Shown here: positions 44,465-54,331 of the stretch, one piece after another
How positions within the stretch are numbered: position 1 is the stretch's first letter
How the letters are laid out: each line of letters begins with the position of its first letter
DNA from: Paraglaciecola sp. L1A13
GTDB lineage: Bacteria; Pseudomonadota; Gammaproteobacteria; Enterobacterales; Alteromonadaceae
Reading direction: 5' to 3'
Assembly: GCF_009796745.1 (NCBI RefSeq)
Contig: NZ_CP047024.1
Span: forward strand, 2,914,001 to 2,978,000
DNA length: 64,000 nucleotides
Translations under genes and position numbers: made by a program
Notes under the pieces: model-generated
Told to the model about the DNA's origin: nothing
What the model saw: the letters and a program-made list of their open reading frames with translations, nothing else
The model's database searches: none

Positions 44465-46018
44465 TTAACGCACACAATCTAAGGCGACGCCCTCTACTTT
44501 ATCGATATTTTCAGTTAATAAGGCAATCAGGCTTGGATCAAACTGACTACCACTTAGCTCCTTCATGCGAGTCATCACCTTAGGTACTGGCCAAGCTTCA
44601 GCATGTTTTGATTGGCCACGCAGTACATCGTAGGCAATGGCCACCGAAGCAATACGTGCGTACAGGTGAATGTTTTCTGCGCATAATCCATTGGGATACC
44701 CTTTTCCATCCCAGTGCTCGTAATGTTCTTTGGCTATCGTCGCCGCAATTTTAATTAACGGGCGCTTCGAATCTTTTAGTAATCGATAACCAAATTTGGT
44801 GTGTTTGGCAATCAAATCAATATCTTTAGCGCTCGGTGCATCAGCATTGAATAATGCGTGTGTTGGCACATATAGTTTGCCAATGTCATGCAACGGTACA
44901 GCCGACATCAACAAACGTAACTGCTCTTCATCGAACCCAAGCGCTTGACCTAGAATTTGGCACACTTTTACGGTGCGCAAAGTATAATTTTCTATGCCAG
45001 CGCCTACTTCCATCGCTTGACCTAAACGCTCAATAATTTCTCGTTGCGTATCTTCGATGTCTTTTGTGAGCATAATATTATCGAATGCAATTTGGACATT
45101 TTGAGAAAAAATTTCCACTAACTTTTTCTGAGCATCATTTAAACGTTTCGGCAAGCCCGATAAATATAGCAACGAGCCATAGTGGGTATGACTCTCACAG
45201 AAGGCCACTAAATACTCGTCTGCATACACCAAGGTTTTTTCATGTAAAGCAATACGACACGCTTCTAATTGCTCACCAGATAAAACGTTAGGAAGGGCTT
45301 TTCCTGCTGCATTTTGGTACTCACCTTGTCCCGTAAATACAACAAGATTGTCTAACGAATTGGTAGGTGATTCAGCAGCAGGTCGAGGGCCAGCTACCGC
45401 GCAAGTGAGATATGCTGCATCTTTCCCGGCACCTAACAACGACGATAATTGCTGCACAATGCCTTCAATAAGATGTTCAACAGAATGAGTACGAAACAAA
45501 TTAGCAGAGGCAGAAATGATTTTTTCCAGCCCTATTCGATTTTCATTGATGGCCACAATATCCCGATAAGAACGCAGCGCTGCTATCACGACGGTAAATA
45601 GCTTTTGCGCCGTTAGTTCAGTCTTCGATTTATAGTCATTAATGTCATAATTAATGATCACATCCCGCTCTGGGGCTTGCCCCGGCTGGCCGGTACGTAA
45701 AATAATACGAATAAAGTGGTTTTTTGCTTCGTTACGGATAAAATCGGCAATTTTTAAGCCCGCATCGTCCGTTTCCATAACAACATCCAACAGAACAACG
45801 GCGATATCGTGATTGTTAAGTAATATTTCTCTAGCTTGTTCACCGCTGTATGCACTAATAAATGTTAAGTTCTTGTTTTGAAACTCAAAGTCATTTAGCG
45901 CCAATTTTGTTACCGTATGAATTTCAGGCTCATCATCAACAATTAAAATTTTCCATGAGCCCTTATATTGAACTTCATCTTCATCAGAATCTTCTGCAAA
46001 TACCAACTCGTCATTCAT
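44465..46018 (-). CDS. Response regulator with DUF3369 and HD-GYP domains
   Basis: 517 residues. N-terminal receiver domain (23-150): ILIVDDEP, phospho-acceptor Asp78 in VVLLDVVME, and IILRTGQPGQAPE. The middle (about 170-310) is the DUF3369 domain. The C-terminal HD-GYP domain has VPLHDIGKLYVPTH (HDxGK) and EHWDGKGYP, so the cyclic-di-GMP phosphodiesterase site looks intact. It should hydrolyse c-di-GMP under control of an unseen sensor kinase. It sits between prmC and sirB2 on the same strand, which is not the usual order of this cluster. Cytosolic. Confidence 0.9.
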   Translation of the reverse strand: MNDELVFAEDSDEDEVQYKGSWKILIVDDEPEIHTVTKLALNDFEFQNKNLTFISAYSGEQAREILLNNHDIAVVLLDVVMETDDAGLKIADFIRNEAKNHFIRIILRTGQPGQAPERDVIINYDINDYKSKTELTAQKLFTVVIAALRSYRDIVAINENRIGLEKIISASANLFRTHSVEHLIEGIVQQLSSLLGAGKDAAYLTCAVAGPRPAAESPTNSLDNLVVFTGQGEYQNAAGKALPNVLSGEQLEACRIALHEKTLVYADEYLVAFCESHTHYGSLLYLSGLPKRLNDAQKKLVEIFSQNVQIAFDNIMLTKDIEDTQREIIERLGQAMEVGAGIENYTLRTVKVCQILGQALGFDEEQLRLLMSAVPLHDIGKLYVPTHALFNADAPSAKDIDLIAKHTKFGYRLLKDSKRPLIKIAATIAKEHYEHWDGKGYPNGLCAENIHLYARIASVAIAYDVLRGQSKHAEAWPVPKVMTRMKELSGSQFDPSLIALLTENIDKVEGVALDCVR

Positions 46019-46145
46019 ACATATCTTCCCTTCGCTACTGCGATTTTAACTTGATATCGTTGTACATCTAAATGCGCTTTCAAAATAGTACGCTTTTCAA
46101 TTAGTTGCAATATCCGAAAAGGAAAAGTGGGGCGTTTAAAAAGGC

Positions 46146-47012
46146 TTATTGAGCCGAATAGCGGCCCAGTGTTATGCGAGGTTGGCCATTTAAATCATCT
46201 AACGAGTGTATTTGTTCAAAACCATGCTTTGTAAATAACGCTTGGATCCCAGGCGCTTGTTGATAACCATGCTCAAAAACAAGCCAACCTTCTTTGGCTA
46301 AATAGGCTTTGGTCTTTGCAATAATCAAGCGAATATCGTCTAAGCCATCCGGCCCCGATGTTAGCGCACTAGCAGGTTCAAAACGCACATCCCCGTGTTG
46401 CAAATAGACACTGTCATCTTCAACATAGGGCGGATTACTGACAATCAACGAGAATGTTTCATCTCCTATATTTGAAAACCAGTCACTGTGCTTAAAGCAA
46501 ACTTGCGTTAATTTGTTCAATTGAGCATTTTGCTTTGCAAGAGCTACCGCATCGGTGTTTTTATCAATACCAGTGATGTGCCATTTTGGTTTTTCACTCG
46601 CGAGGGCTAACGCGATTGCCCCTGTACCTGTACCCAAATCAAGAACCTTGGCCTGTTGGGGCAATGACAAAGCCAATACAGTTTCAACCAGTAATTCAGT
46701 TTCAGGGCGAGGAATTAATGTAGCTGGGGATACCTGTAACCGCAGACTCCAGAAATCTCGATACCCGATAAGATAAGCAATGGGATGGCCTGATTTGCGT
46801 TTAGCGACTAATTGTCGCAAGGCACTTAACTGCGCCTCGGTTAGTTCTTTCTCAGGCCACGTCATTAAGTACACTGGCTCGCAATGTAAAACATGGCACA
46901 TCAATAAGCGGCTATCGATCCCAGCACTGTCAAACGCCTGTAATTGGGCTTTAGATATCGCCAATTGCTCAGCGATACTGTGAGCACTATGAGCACGAGA
47001 AATAGTGCTCAC
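46146..47012 (-). CDS. prmC: Release factor glutamine methyltransferase
   Basis: 288 residues. N-terminal helical domain, then SAM-dependent methyltransferase: VLDLGTGTGAIALALA (motif I) and LIVSNPPYVEDD (NPPY motif that holds the Gln). Methylates the GGQ glutamine of RF1/RF2, and its neighbour is prfA (RF1). Starts at GTG 47012, 5 nt after the prfA stop. The start codon lies in a perfect 11-bp hairpin (46980-47012). Cytosolic. Confidence 0.94.
   Translation of the reverse strand: MSTISRAHSAHSIAEQLAISKAQLQAFDSAGIDSRLLMCHVLHCEPVYLMTWPEKELTEAQLSALRQLVAKRKSGHPIAYLIGYRDFWSLRLQVSPATLIPRPETELLVETVLALSLPQQAKVLDLGTGTGAIALALASEKPKWHITGIDKNTDAVALAKQNAQLNKLTQVCFKHSDWFSNIGDETFSLIVSNPPYVEDDSVYLQHGDVRFEPASALTSGPDGLDDIRLIIAKTKAYLAKEGWLVFEHGYQQAPGIQALFTKHGFEQIHSLDDLNGQPRITLGRYSAQ
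46980..47012 (-). repeat. Perfect 11-bp hairpin covering the prmC start codon
   Basis: On the mRNA (minus strand) GUGAGCACUAU pairs with AUAGUGCUCAC across an 11-nt loop. The first three bases are the prmC start codon. It should limit independent initiation and favour coupling to prfA translation, whose stop is 5 nt upstream. Confidence 0.8.
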
Positions 47013-47017
47013 AATGC

Positions 47018-48106
47018 CTAACCTTCGTCAGACAATGATGCTAACAAGTCAGCCTGGTGTTCCTGACGAATCGGCTCAAGTACTGCATCTAAATCACCAG
47101 CAATCACATCATCAAGACGGTATAAGGTTAAGTTGATGCGATGATCAGTTACCCGCCCTTGTGGGAAATTATAAGTACGAATGCGTTCAGAACGATCACC
47201 ACTGGCCACAAGATTACGCCTAGTGGATGTTTCTTCCGCTTGACGCTTATCTTCTTCAAGTTTGTTCAATCGTGACTGCAATACGGCCATCGCTTTCGCA
47301 CGGTTTTTATGTTGTGAACGCTCATCTTGACATTCCACCACAATACCAGATGGCACGTGCGTAATACGAATTGCAGAATCGGTTTTGTTAACGTGTTGTC
47401 CACCAGCGCCTGACGCGCGAAAGGTATCAATTTTAAGATCCGCTTTATTCACTTCAATAGCTTCAGATTCAGGTACTTCAGGCATCACTACCACGGTACA
47501 AGCTGATGTATGAATACGTCCTTGAGACTCGGTTTCAGGTACGCGCTGTACGCGGTGTCCACCGGATTCAAACTTAAGCACACCATAAGAACCTTCGCCA
47601 ATTACATTGGCTATGATTTCTTTATAACCACCATGATCGCCATCGTTCATGGTGACCACTTCAACCTTCCAACGGCGAGATTCGGCATAACGACTGTACA
47701 TACGGAACAAATCACCGGCAAAAATAGCCGCTTCATCACCGCCCGCCCCTGCCCGAATTTCGATAAAGCAGTTACTTTCATCATTCGGATCTTTTGGCAG
47801 TAACAGGATTTGCAGTTCATCTTCAAATTGTTCTATGGCCTGCTTCGAAGTTTTATATTCTTCTTGCGCCATTTCGCGCATTTCGGGATCGCTTTCTTGC
47901 ATCATTTCTTGGGCTGACTCAAAGTCGGCTTTCGCCCCTTGATATTCTGCAAAGCATTTAACCACACCCTCGAGTTGAGAATACTCTTTAGTCAACGCCC
48001 GATATTTATTCTGATCGGCAATAATTTCAGGCTGACTAACTAAAACCTGCACCTCTTCAAAGCGTTCGGTTAACGATTCTAATTTACCTTGAACTGATTG
48101 TTTCAT
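47018..48106 (-). CDS. prfA: Peptide chain release factor 1
   Basis: 362 residues from the ATG at 48106, which matches the E. coli N-terminus (MKPSIVAKLEAL) in length and sequence; the in-frame ATG at 48124 adds six residues. The GGQ motif ([14 protein letters not shown]) and the PxT-type anticodon-like loop region are present, as are the N-terminal helical domain and the C-terminal [16 protein letters not shown] segment. Releases peptides at UAA/UAG. It lies between hemA and prmC, the usual order. Confidence 0.96.
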   Translation of the reverse strand: MKQSVQGKLESLTERFEEVQVLVSQPEIIADQNKYRALTKEYSQLEGVVKCFAEYQGAKADFESAQEMMQESDPEMREMAQEEYKTSKQAIEQFEDELQILLLPKDPNDESNCFIEIRAGAGGDEAAIFAGDLFRMYSRYAESRRWKVEVVTMNDGDHGGYKEIIANVIGEGSYGVLKFESGGHRVQRVPETESQGRIHTSACTVVVMPEVPESEAIEVNKADLKIDTFRASGAGGQHVNKTDSAIRITHVPSGIVVECQDERSQHKNRAKAMAVLQSRLNKLEEDKRQAEETSTRRNLVASGDRSERIRTYNFPQGRVTDHRINLTLYRLDDVIAGDLDAVLEPIRQEHQADLLASLSDEG

Positions 48107-48196
48107 GTGATTCCTGCTAAGCACCTTTAGTTGGTTGAATTACCTGTCGGTTCGCAACCCGCCGGTTCGCACCGATCAAAAAAGGTGTAAATGAAG

Positions 48197-49468
48197 TTAC
48201 TTCGACGAGTCGTTCGCGCGCGCTAACCCTAACGCATCCATCAACAGACTCATATTTTTATTATCTTGCTGCATTGCAGCTTGCTTTAAAGCTTTGGTTG
48301 GCGCGTGGATCAACGAATTCGTCAATTTATTCGCCAATTCTTTAATTACTTGTTCGGCTTCTTTGCCGTCCGCTAATTGATTTAGCGCTCTAGATATTAA
48401 CGTGTCTCGTTGGGTTTCACTTTGTTGGCGAAAATCACGCAGTACATCAATCGAAGACTGACCTTGGCACCATTGCAAATATTGTAAGGCTTGTTCATCA
48501 ATCATCTGCTCCGCTTGCAAAGCAGCGTGTTGGCGAGACTCAATATTTTTCTCAACAATTTGCTGTAAATCATCCACCGTATATAGATAGGCATCGTCTA
48601 GATCGCCCACTTCCGCCTCGATATCGCGCGGTACCGCTAAATCTACCAAAAACATTGGCTTGTGACGTCTGTCTTTCAAGGCTCGTTCAACTAACCCTTT
48701 GCCCAGTATAGGTAATTGGCTAGCAGTAGAACTGATCACTATATCTGCATCTTTTAAGTGATGTGGAATTTGCGTCAAGGTTAACGTGGTGGCGCCTAAA
48801 GGTTTAGCAATGGCTTCAGCTCTGGCAAGTGTTCGATTCGCCACGCTGAGCTTTTCCACGCCTTGATCGTGCAAGTGCTTCGCCACAAGTTCAATGGTTT
48901 CACCTGCGCCAATTAGCAGTACATTGCTTTTCTTCAGTGATGAAAAGATATGTTTGGCCAGCTGTACAGATGCGTAAGCGACAGATACTGCGTTGGAGCC
49001 TATTTCAGTTTCACTGCGTACCCGTTTTGCCACTGAAAATGTCTGCTGAAACAAGCGTTCAAATTCACTTTTTATCACCCCAGAATCTTTGGCACTAATA
49101 AACGCTTGTTTTACTTGCCCCAAAATTTGCGGCTCACCGAGTATTAATGAATCTAAACCGCTGGCGACGCGCATAATATGTTTGACTGCGTCTTGTTGAT
49201 GATGCACATAACTGTTTGCGGCTAACTCGTCAGCATCGGCGTTATGAAATTTCGCCAGCCATTGACTCAAATGGTCCCTGGTCAAATTTTTAGCTTGCGC
49301 GTATATCTCTGTTCGATTGCATGTAGATACAATCACAGATTCATAAGCGCCTGTCAGTTGAGCCAAAGATTTTAGGGCTTCAACCATGGAGTCCGGGGAA
49401 AACGCGACTTTTTCGCGCAATTCTACTGGCGCAGTTTTGTGGTTAATCCCGAAGGCAATTAAGGTCAT
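48197..49468 (-). CDS. hemA: Glutamyl-tRNA reductase
   Basis: 423 residues from the ATG at 49468, the conserved family start ([20 protein letters not shown]); an upstream ATG at 49528 adds 20 residues and is unlikely. Catalytic Cys50 in [12 protein letters not shown], tRNA/Glu-recognition segment, NADPH-binding [17 protein letters not shown] and a C-terminal dimerisation helix. First step of tetrapyrrole (heme) synthesis from Glu-tRNA. Divergent from lolB, with which it shares an intergenic region of about 100 bp, and cotranscribed with prfA. Confidence 0.95.
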   Translation of the reverse strand: MTLIAFGINHKTAPVELREKVAFSPDSMVEALKSLAQLTGAYESVIVSTCNRTEIYAQAKNLTRDHLSQWLAKFHNADADELAANSYVHHQQDAVKHIMRVASGLDSLILGEPQILGQVKQAFISAKDSGVIKSEFERLFQQTFSVAKRVRSETEIGSNAVSVAYASVQLAKHIFSSLKKSNVLLIGAGETIELVAKHLHDQGVEKLSVANRTLARAEAIAKPLGATTLTLTQIPHHLKDADIVISSTASQLPILGKGLVERALKDRRHKPMFLVDLAVPRDIEAEVGDLDDAYLYTVDDLQQIVEKNIESRQHAALQAEQMIDEQALQYLQWCQGQSSIDVLRDFRQQSETQRDTLISRALNQLADGKEAEQVIKELANKLTNSLIHAPTKALKQAAMQQDNKNMSLLMDALGLARANDSSK

Positions 49469-49585
49469 GCGGATTACAGCTTTTTCATTAAACAGTGTTA
49501 AGGCCAGATCTGGGCGCATTGTACGCAAAAGGTAAAACTATTGAAAGCACCCTGCCATCTATGTTCCTATAGCGACTTTCATTTT

Positions 49586-50212
49586 ATGAGTATGGTGCCT
49601 GTGAGCGTCCCTTCAAATTTACATTTTGTATTACTTATTCTCATTACGATCCTACTTAATGCTTGCGCCACTCGGACGCCTAGTAATATTCAGGTTAATA
49701 GCAAAGCTCACCAAGTCAAATTGGGTCAAATTCAGCAGTGGAAACTCAAAGGCCGCATGGCGTTTAAAAGCACCGACGAAAAATTTAGTGCCAATTTGAA
49801 TTGGCAGCAAATTGAAGACAGTTATCATCTTTCGCTTAATACCATGTTGGGCATTAATATCTTGTCCATGCACGGCGATAACCATTCAGTGGAGCTAGAT
49901 GCTGATGATGAGCATTATCAAGATACCGACGCAAGCCACTTAATTTGGCGTATTACTGGTTGGCAAATTCCGGTGTCTCAGTTTCCATTTTGGATTAAAG
50001 GCCAAGCAGGACCCACAGATCAAGCCATATATGCACAAAGCGGCGTCGTGAGTCAGCTTATTCCTCATTGTGATAATTGCACTGGCTGGTTGATTAGCTA
50101 TAGTGATTATCGCCAACTTGGCGATGTTTGGTTACCACATAATATTACCTTAGATAACCCCACCCTTGGGAATCAAATACTGATTAGAGTAAATCAATGG
50201 ACCAAACAATAG
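49586..50212 (+). CDS. lolB: Outer-membrane lipoprotein LolB
   Basis: 208 residues from the ATG at 49586; a TTG at 49541 would add 15. Lipobox ILLNAC gives the lipidated Cys after a long hydrophobic segment (LHFVLLILITILLNAC). The mature part has the LolB fold markers WKLKGRMAFKS, LNWQQIEDSYHLSL and LIWRITGWQIP. LolB takes lipoproteins from LolA and inserts them in the outer membrane. Overlaps ispE by 16 bp and is divergent from hemA, as in E. coli. Confidence 0.92.
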   Translation: MSMVPVSVPSNLHFVLLILITILLNACATRTPSNIQVNSKAHQVKLGQIQQWKLKGRMAFKSTDEKFSANLNWQQIEDSYHLSLNTMLGINILSMHGDNHSVELDADDEHYQDTDASHLIWRITGWQIPVSQFPFWIKGQAGPTDQAIYAQSGVVSQLIPHCDNCTGWLISYSDYRQLGDVWLPHNITLDNPTLGNQILIRVNQWTKQ

Positions 50213-51057
50213 ATTGGTGGCCAAGCCCCGCTAAACTTAATCTTTTTTTGCATATCAACGGTCGCTATCCAAACGGATACCATCGCTTACAAAGCTTATT
50301 TCAGTTATTAGATAAAGGCGATGAGCTGGCCTTTAATGTTACCGAGCACCCTAATATTGCTTTGTTAACGCCAATCGATGGCGTACCCAATGAACAAAAT
50401 TTGATTGTAAGAGCAGCTCGATTACTGCAAAAACATACTGGTAAAAATCAGGGTTGCGAAATTCGATTACGCAAAAACTTACCTATGGGCGGCGGCATCG
50501 GTGGAGGTTCATCGAATGCAGCTACCACACTAATTGTCTTAAATTATCTGTGGAAATGTAACCTAAGCCTGACAGAATTAGCTAAACTAGGTTTAGATTT
50601 GGGTGCTGATGTGCCCGTTTTTGTTAGGGGATGTACAGCTTTTGCTGAGGGGGTTGGTGAACAATTGACCCCAGTCAATTTGACGCAACAGTACTATTTA
50701 GTGGTTTTCCCTGAATGTCATGTATCTACTGCTGAGATATTCACAGATCCTGATCTGCCTAGAAACACACCGCTTATTTCTTGGCAAGAGTATGAATTTG
50801 ACCGTACACACAATGACTGTCAACAATTAGTCTGTAATCGCTTTGAGAATGTTGCAAATACATTACGCTGGTTGTTAGAATACGCGCCGTCAAGAATGAC
50901 AGGCACAGGTGCTTGTTTATTTTCGGTCTTTACCAGTAACCAAGAAGCTAAAAATGTGCTTGCTAACTTGCCGCTAGGTTGTTCAGGTTTTGTTGCCAAG
51001 GGAGTCAATGTCTCTCCTGTGCATGAAAAATTAGCACATCTCGGTAGCATTTGTTAG
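50197..51057 (+). CDS. ispE: 4-diphosphocytidyl-2-C-methyl-D-erythritol kinase
   Basis: 286 residues, family length. GHMP kinase: N-terminal PSPAKLNLFLHI, ATP loop LPMGGGIGGGSSNAATTL and C-terminal SRMTGTGACLFSVF. Phosphorylates CDP-ME in the MEP isoprenoid pathway. Its first 16 bp overlap the end of lolB, so lolB and ispE are translationally coupled. Cytosolic. Confidence 0.95.
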   Translation: MDQTIDWWPSPAKLNLFLHINGRYPNGYHRLQSLFQLLDKGDELAFNVTEHPNIALLTPIDGVPNEQNLIVRAARLLQKHTGKNQGCEIRLRKNLPMGGGIGGGSSNAATTLIVLNYLWKCNLSLTELAKLGLDLGADVPVFVRGCTAFAEGVGEQLTPVNLTQQYYLVVFPECHVSTAEIFTDPDLPRNTPLISWQEYEFDRTHNDCQQLVCNRFENVANTLRWLLEYAPSRMTGTGACLFSVFTSNQEAKNVLANLPLGCSGFVAKGVNVSPVHEKLAHLGSIC

Positions 51058-51112
51058 CACATGTAAGACGCGTGATTACGCGGCGAAAGGTTATAGCAAT
51101 ACGCAGTATTTT

Positions 51113-51187
51113 TGGGATATCGCCAAGTGGTAAGGCAACGGGTTTTGATCCCGTCATTCGTTGGTTCGAATCCAGCTATCCCAGCCA
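51113..51187 (+). tRNA. tRNA-Gln (UUG)
   Basis: 75 nt with encoded CCA. Acceptor TGGGATA/TATCCCA, D-stem, anticodon stem ACGGG/CCCGT with loop TTTTGAT (anticodon TTG), and GGTTCGAATC T-arm. It sits between ispE and prs, as in several gammaproteobacteria, and is identical to the two Gln copies at 58999 and 59110. Confidence 0.97.
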
Positions 51188-51217
51188 TTTTCACTTTTAC
51201 GCACTGAGGAATTTAAC

Positions 51218-52165
51218 GTGCCAGACATGAAGCTTTTCGCTGGAAATGCAGTACCTGAACTTGCACAGAAAGTAGCCGACAGGCTGTATACCAAACTTGG
51301 CCACGCCAGTGTCGGGCGCTTTAGCGACGGGGAGATCAGCGTAGAAATTCATGAAAATGTGCGCGGCTCAGACGTATTTATTATTCAATCCACTTGTGCT
51401 CCTACTAATGATAACTTAATGGAATTGATCGTAATGATTGATGCATTTCGTCGTGCATCTGCAGGTCGTATTACTGCTGTTATTCCGTATTTCGGTTATG
51501 CCCGTCAAGATCGTCGCGTACGTTCTGCTCGTGTTCCTATCACGGCTAAAGTGGTTGCAGATTTCTTATCAAACGTCGGGGTTGACCGTGTTTTGACAAT
51601 CGATTTACACGCTGAACAAATTCAAGGTTTCTTCGACGTACCAGTAGATAACGCTTTCGGTACTCCAATATTGCTTGATGACATGCGTCGCCGCAATATT
51701 GAAAACCCTGTTATTGTGTCTCCTGATATTGGTGGCGTTGTGCGTGCTCGTGCCGTGGCAAAACTGCTTAACGATACGGACTTAGCTATTATCGATAAAC
51801 GTCGTCCCAAAGCGAACGTTGCTCAGGTTATGCATATTATAGGCGACGTACAAGACCGTGACTGCATCATAGTTGATGACATGATCGATACTGGCGGAAC
51901 GCTTGCCAAAGCTGCTGAGGCGTTAAAAGCCCACGGCGCGAAAAAAGTATACGCTTACGCTACCCATGCAATTTTCTCGGGTAACGCGGCACAAAACCTT
52001 CGTGACTCTGTTATCGATGAAATCATTATTACTGACAGCATCCCTCTTAGCCCTGAAATTAAAGCCCTTGATAAAGTGAAGCAACTGACCTTATCAAATA
52101 TGTTGGCTGAAGCGATTCGCCGCGTGAGCAACGAAGAATCTATTTCGGCAATGTTTGAATATTGA
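51218..52165 (+). CDS. prs: Ribose-phosphate pyrophosphokinase
   Basis: 315 residues, exactly the E. coli length, from the GTG at 51218 with GAGGA 7 nt upstream. The longer frame to 51161 runs through the tRNA-Gln gene and is not real. Motifs: [36 protein letters not shown] loop [18 protein letters not shown]. Makes PRPP from ribose-5-phosphate and ATP. Followed by a strong terminator. Confidence 0.97.
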   Translation: MPDMKLFAGNAVPELAQKVADRLYTKLGHASVGRFSDGEISVEIHENVRGSDVFIIQSTCAPTNDNLMELIVMIDAFRRASAGRITAVIPYFGYARQDRRVRSARVPITAKVVADFLSNVGVDRVLTIDLHAEQIQGFFDVPVDNAFGTPILLDDMRRRNIENPVIVSPDIGGVVRARAVAKLLNDTDLAIIDKRRPKANVAQVMHIIGDVQDRDCIIVDDMIDTGGTLAKAAEALKAHGAKKVYAYATHAIFSGNAAQNLRDSVIDEIIITDSIPLSPEIKALDKVKQLTLSNMLAEAIRRVSNEESISAMFEY

Positions 52166-52197
52166 GCATAACGATCTGAACGTTTTTTGATAGACGA

Positions 52198-52224
52198 AAG
52201 CCGCTAAGTTAGCGGCTTTTTTTT
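52198..52224 (+). terminator. Rho-independent terminator of prs
   Basis: Stem AAGCCGCTAA/TTAGCGGCTT, followed by a run of T, 30 bp after the prs stop. Confidence 0.92.
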
Positions 52225-52343
52225 GCTAAAAATTCACACTCCAAGACATTCTGACACGGTTCCCTTCTCTTACCATCACTTAATATTTCTTTTGGTACGT
52301 AACTTGCGCGGGTAATATATTGATTGGGTAACTCGGAGTCCCT

Positions 52344-53414
52344 ATGGACAACGTATGGCAGCTGTTTCCTTATTCTTGGCTGATTGTAGCCGGTTTAGTC
52401 ACGCTAAGCGTCACGACCCTGTACTTGACTAAAAGCGTTATTTTGGTGCAATTACAAAAGATAAAACGCAATGAGGGTCACCATGTGGGCAGTATTTTAC
52501 TACTCTCATTCAGTAAACCTTTGAATATTTTAATACTCGTCATCAATCTTTATCTCTTGCAATATCTGCTGGTAAAATACGCCTTAATTTCTGATCAGTT
52601 TTCCATAGGAGTCGATAAAGCTGCGCAAATTGGCATTATCATTGCGCTTTTGGTATTTGCTGAGCGGTTCTGCAGTCATCTTGCCAGTAGTTACGCCGAA
52701 ACATCCGAAGCAATTCGTACCAGCCAGAGTATTATCAGAGGAACCACTAAAATACTCATCATCGGCATAGGCGGACTAGTAATACTGGGAACTTTGGGAA
52801 TTTCGATTACGCCAATTGTTGCCTCTCTCGGGATAACATCGCTGGCAGTAGCATTGGCGTTGCAGCCAACATTGGAGAATTTTTTCTCCGGGGTACAGCT
52901 TGTCATCGATAAACCTATTCGGGTAGGCGACTTTGTTGAGCTTGATTCCGGTGAACAGGGTTTTGTAGAAAAAATTGGTTGGCGTTCAACCTGGATAAAG
53001 ATGCTTCCCAACAACATAATCGTTATGCCAAACAGTATGCTATCCCAGTCAAAAATTGTTAACTACTATTACCCAGAGAAAGAACTGTCTGTTCCAGTAG
53101 ATGTAGGGGTGCACTACGATTCTGATTTAGAACACGTAGAACGAGTGACTCTCGAAGTTGCTAGAGCAATATTACGTAGCCACAAATGGGGAGTTGACGA
53201 TTACGAGACCTTCGTGGTTTTTCATACCTTTGATAGCTCGAGCATAAATTTTACAGTGATGTTACGAGCAGAAGAATATTTCAATCGGTTTTTCATTAAA
53301 TCCGCGTTCATCAAAGCCTTGCACGCGCGTTTTCGCCAAGAAGGGATCGTTATTCCTTACCCCATACGCGCCATTAACACGCAGCAAGAGCAAACAAAAA
53401 GTACAGTTCCTTGA
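52344..53414 (+). CDS. Mechanosensitive ion channel family protein (MscS-like)
   Basis: 356 residues. Hydrophobic helices fill the N-terminal half (about 10-30, 52-75, 85-110, 130-150, 155-175). The pore helix region is GITSLAVALALQPTLENFFSGVQLVIDKPIRVGDFVELD, with the Gly/Ala pattern of MscS TM3 and the start of the beta domain (WRSTWIKMLPNNIIVMPNSMLSQSKIVNY). A tension-gated inner-membrane channel. Length is between E. coli MscS (286) and MscM-type larger proteins. Confidence 0.88.
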   Translation: MDNVWQLFPYSWLIVAGLVTLSVTTLYLTKSVILVQLQKIKRNEGHHVGSILLLSFSKPLNILILVINLYLLQYLLVKYALISDQFSIGVDKAAQIGIIIALLVFAERFCSHLASSYAETSEAIRTSQSIIRGTTKILIIGIGGLVILGTLGISITPIVASLGITSLAVALALQPTLENFFSGVQLVIDKPIRVGDFVELDSGEQGFVEKIGWRSTWIKMLPNNIIVMPNSMLSQSKIVNYYYPEKELSVPVDVGVHYDSDLEHVERVTLEVARAILRSHKWGVDDYETFVVFHTFDSSSINFTVMLRAEEYFNRFFIKSAFIKALHARFRQEGIVIPYPIRAINTQQEQTKSTVP

Positions 53415-53566
53415 GTAATCTTAATTTAGAATTTTACATCTTAGCTCAAGCACAGAGTCAAGCTAACGCTATATCAGAACATTGGAATTTATTACCAGAG
53501 TAAGACGCGTCGGTAATCGAAGGAGATCTTTCTTGTTAACCACCCATGCCAATGGTAATATTCGCC

Positions 53567-53651
53567 GCCCTTTTTATAGGGCTGCAGGTTTTCTGGCCTT
53601 ACTGGCGAGACAATCTAGCGAACATAGTAGATTTTGGTCGCAGAAATCTAC
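53567..53651 (+). promoter_or_regulatory. Candidate L25 mRNA leader with two hairpins
   Basis: Upstream of rplY, GCCCT/AGGGC (53567-53582) and a perfect 8-bp stem GTAGATTT/AAATCTAC (53627-53651) precede the GGAG and start codon. L25 autoregulates its own mRNA in E. coli through a leader; similar use here is possible but untested. Confidence 0.35.
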
Positions 53652-53681
53652 ACTTAATTACTTACTTATTGGAGTTACCCC

Positions 53682-54326
53682 ATGTCTGATGGAATTTTCA
53701 CACTAGACGCAGAAGTCCGTACTGATTTAGGGAAAGGTGCGAGCCGCCGCCTACGTCACGACGACAAAGTACCAGCTGTATTATACGGCCTAGGTAAAGA
53801 AGCCGTTTCTTTAACTTTGTCTCACAACAAAGTTTTCCAAGCGCAAGAATTTGAAGCTTTTTACTCTCACGTTCTAACGTTGAACATTGACGGAAAAAAA
53901 GTTGAAGCTGTTATAAAAGACATGCAACGTCACCCGTTTAAACCTCGTGTAACTCACTTGGATTTCTTACGTGTTGATGCTAAGCAAGCGCTTCAAACAA
54001 ACGTACCTTTACACTTCTTAAACGAAGAGAAAGCGGAATCTATTAAAACATTGGGTGGCCACGCTGAGCACCACATGGTTGACGTAGAAATCAGCTGTTT
54101 GCCTGCTGACTTACCTGAATTCATTGAAGTTGACGTTGCTGCAGTTGAGCTTGGTCAAACTCTTCACTTGTCAGATCTTGTTCTTCCTGAAGGCGTTACT
54201 TCAGTTGACCTTGCTAAAGGCGAAGATCACGATTTAGCTGTAGTAACAGTTAAAACGACTAAAGGTCCAAGTGTTGAATCAGAAGAAGCCGACACCGATG
54301 GTGAAGAAGCTCCTACTGCGGAATAA
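53682..54326 (+). CDS. rplY: 50S ribosomal protein L25 / general stress protein Ctc
   Basis: 214 residues; the long (Ctc/TL5) form with L25 fold (about 1-95, [23 protein letters not shown]...[19 protein letters not shown]) and a C-terminal beta domain (about 100-190) ending in an acidic tail. Binds 5S rRNA. SD GGAG 8 nt before ATG. Starts the rplY-pth-ychF operon; pth follows after 5 bp. Confidence 0.95.
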   Translation: MSDGIFTLDAEVRTDLGKGASRRLRHDDKVPAVLYGLGKEAVSLTLSHNKVFQAQEFEAFYSHVLTLNIDGKKVEAVIKDMQRHPFKPRVTHLDFLRVDAKQALQTNVPLHFLNEEKAESIKTLGGHAEHHMVDVEISCLPADLPEFIEVDVAAVELGQTLHLSDLVLPEGVTSVDLAKGEDHDLAVVTVKTTKGPSVESEEADTDGEEAPTAE

Positions 54327-54331
54327 GTTGA

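Noticed and set aside
51161..51217. Extension of prs upstream to 51161
   Set aside because: The extension runs through the tRNA-Gln gene. The GTG at 51218 has a good ribosome-binding site and gives the exact E. coli length.
53482..53706. 74-residue frame upstream of rplY
   Set aside because: It crosses the leader and the rplY start in another frame, has no homology that I recognise, and lies in a hairpin-rich leader.
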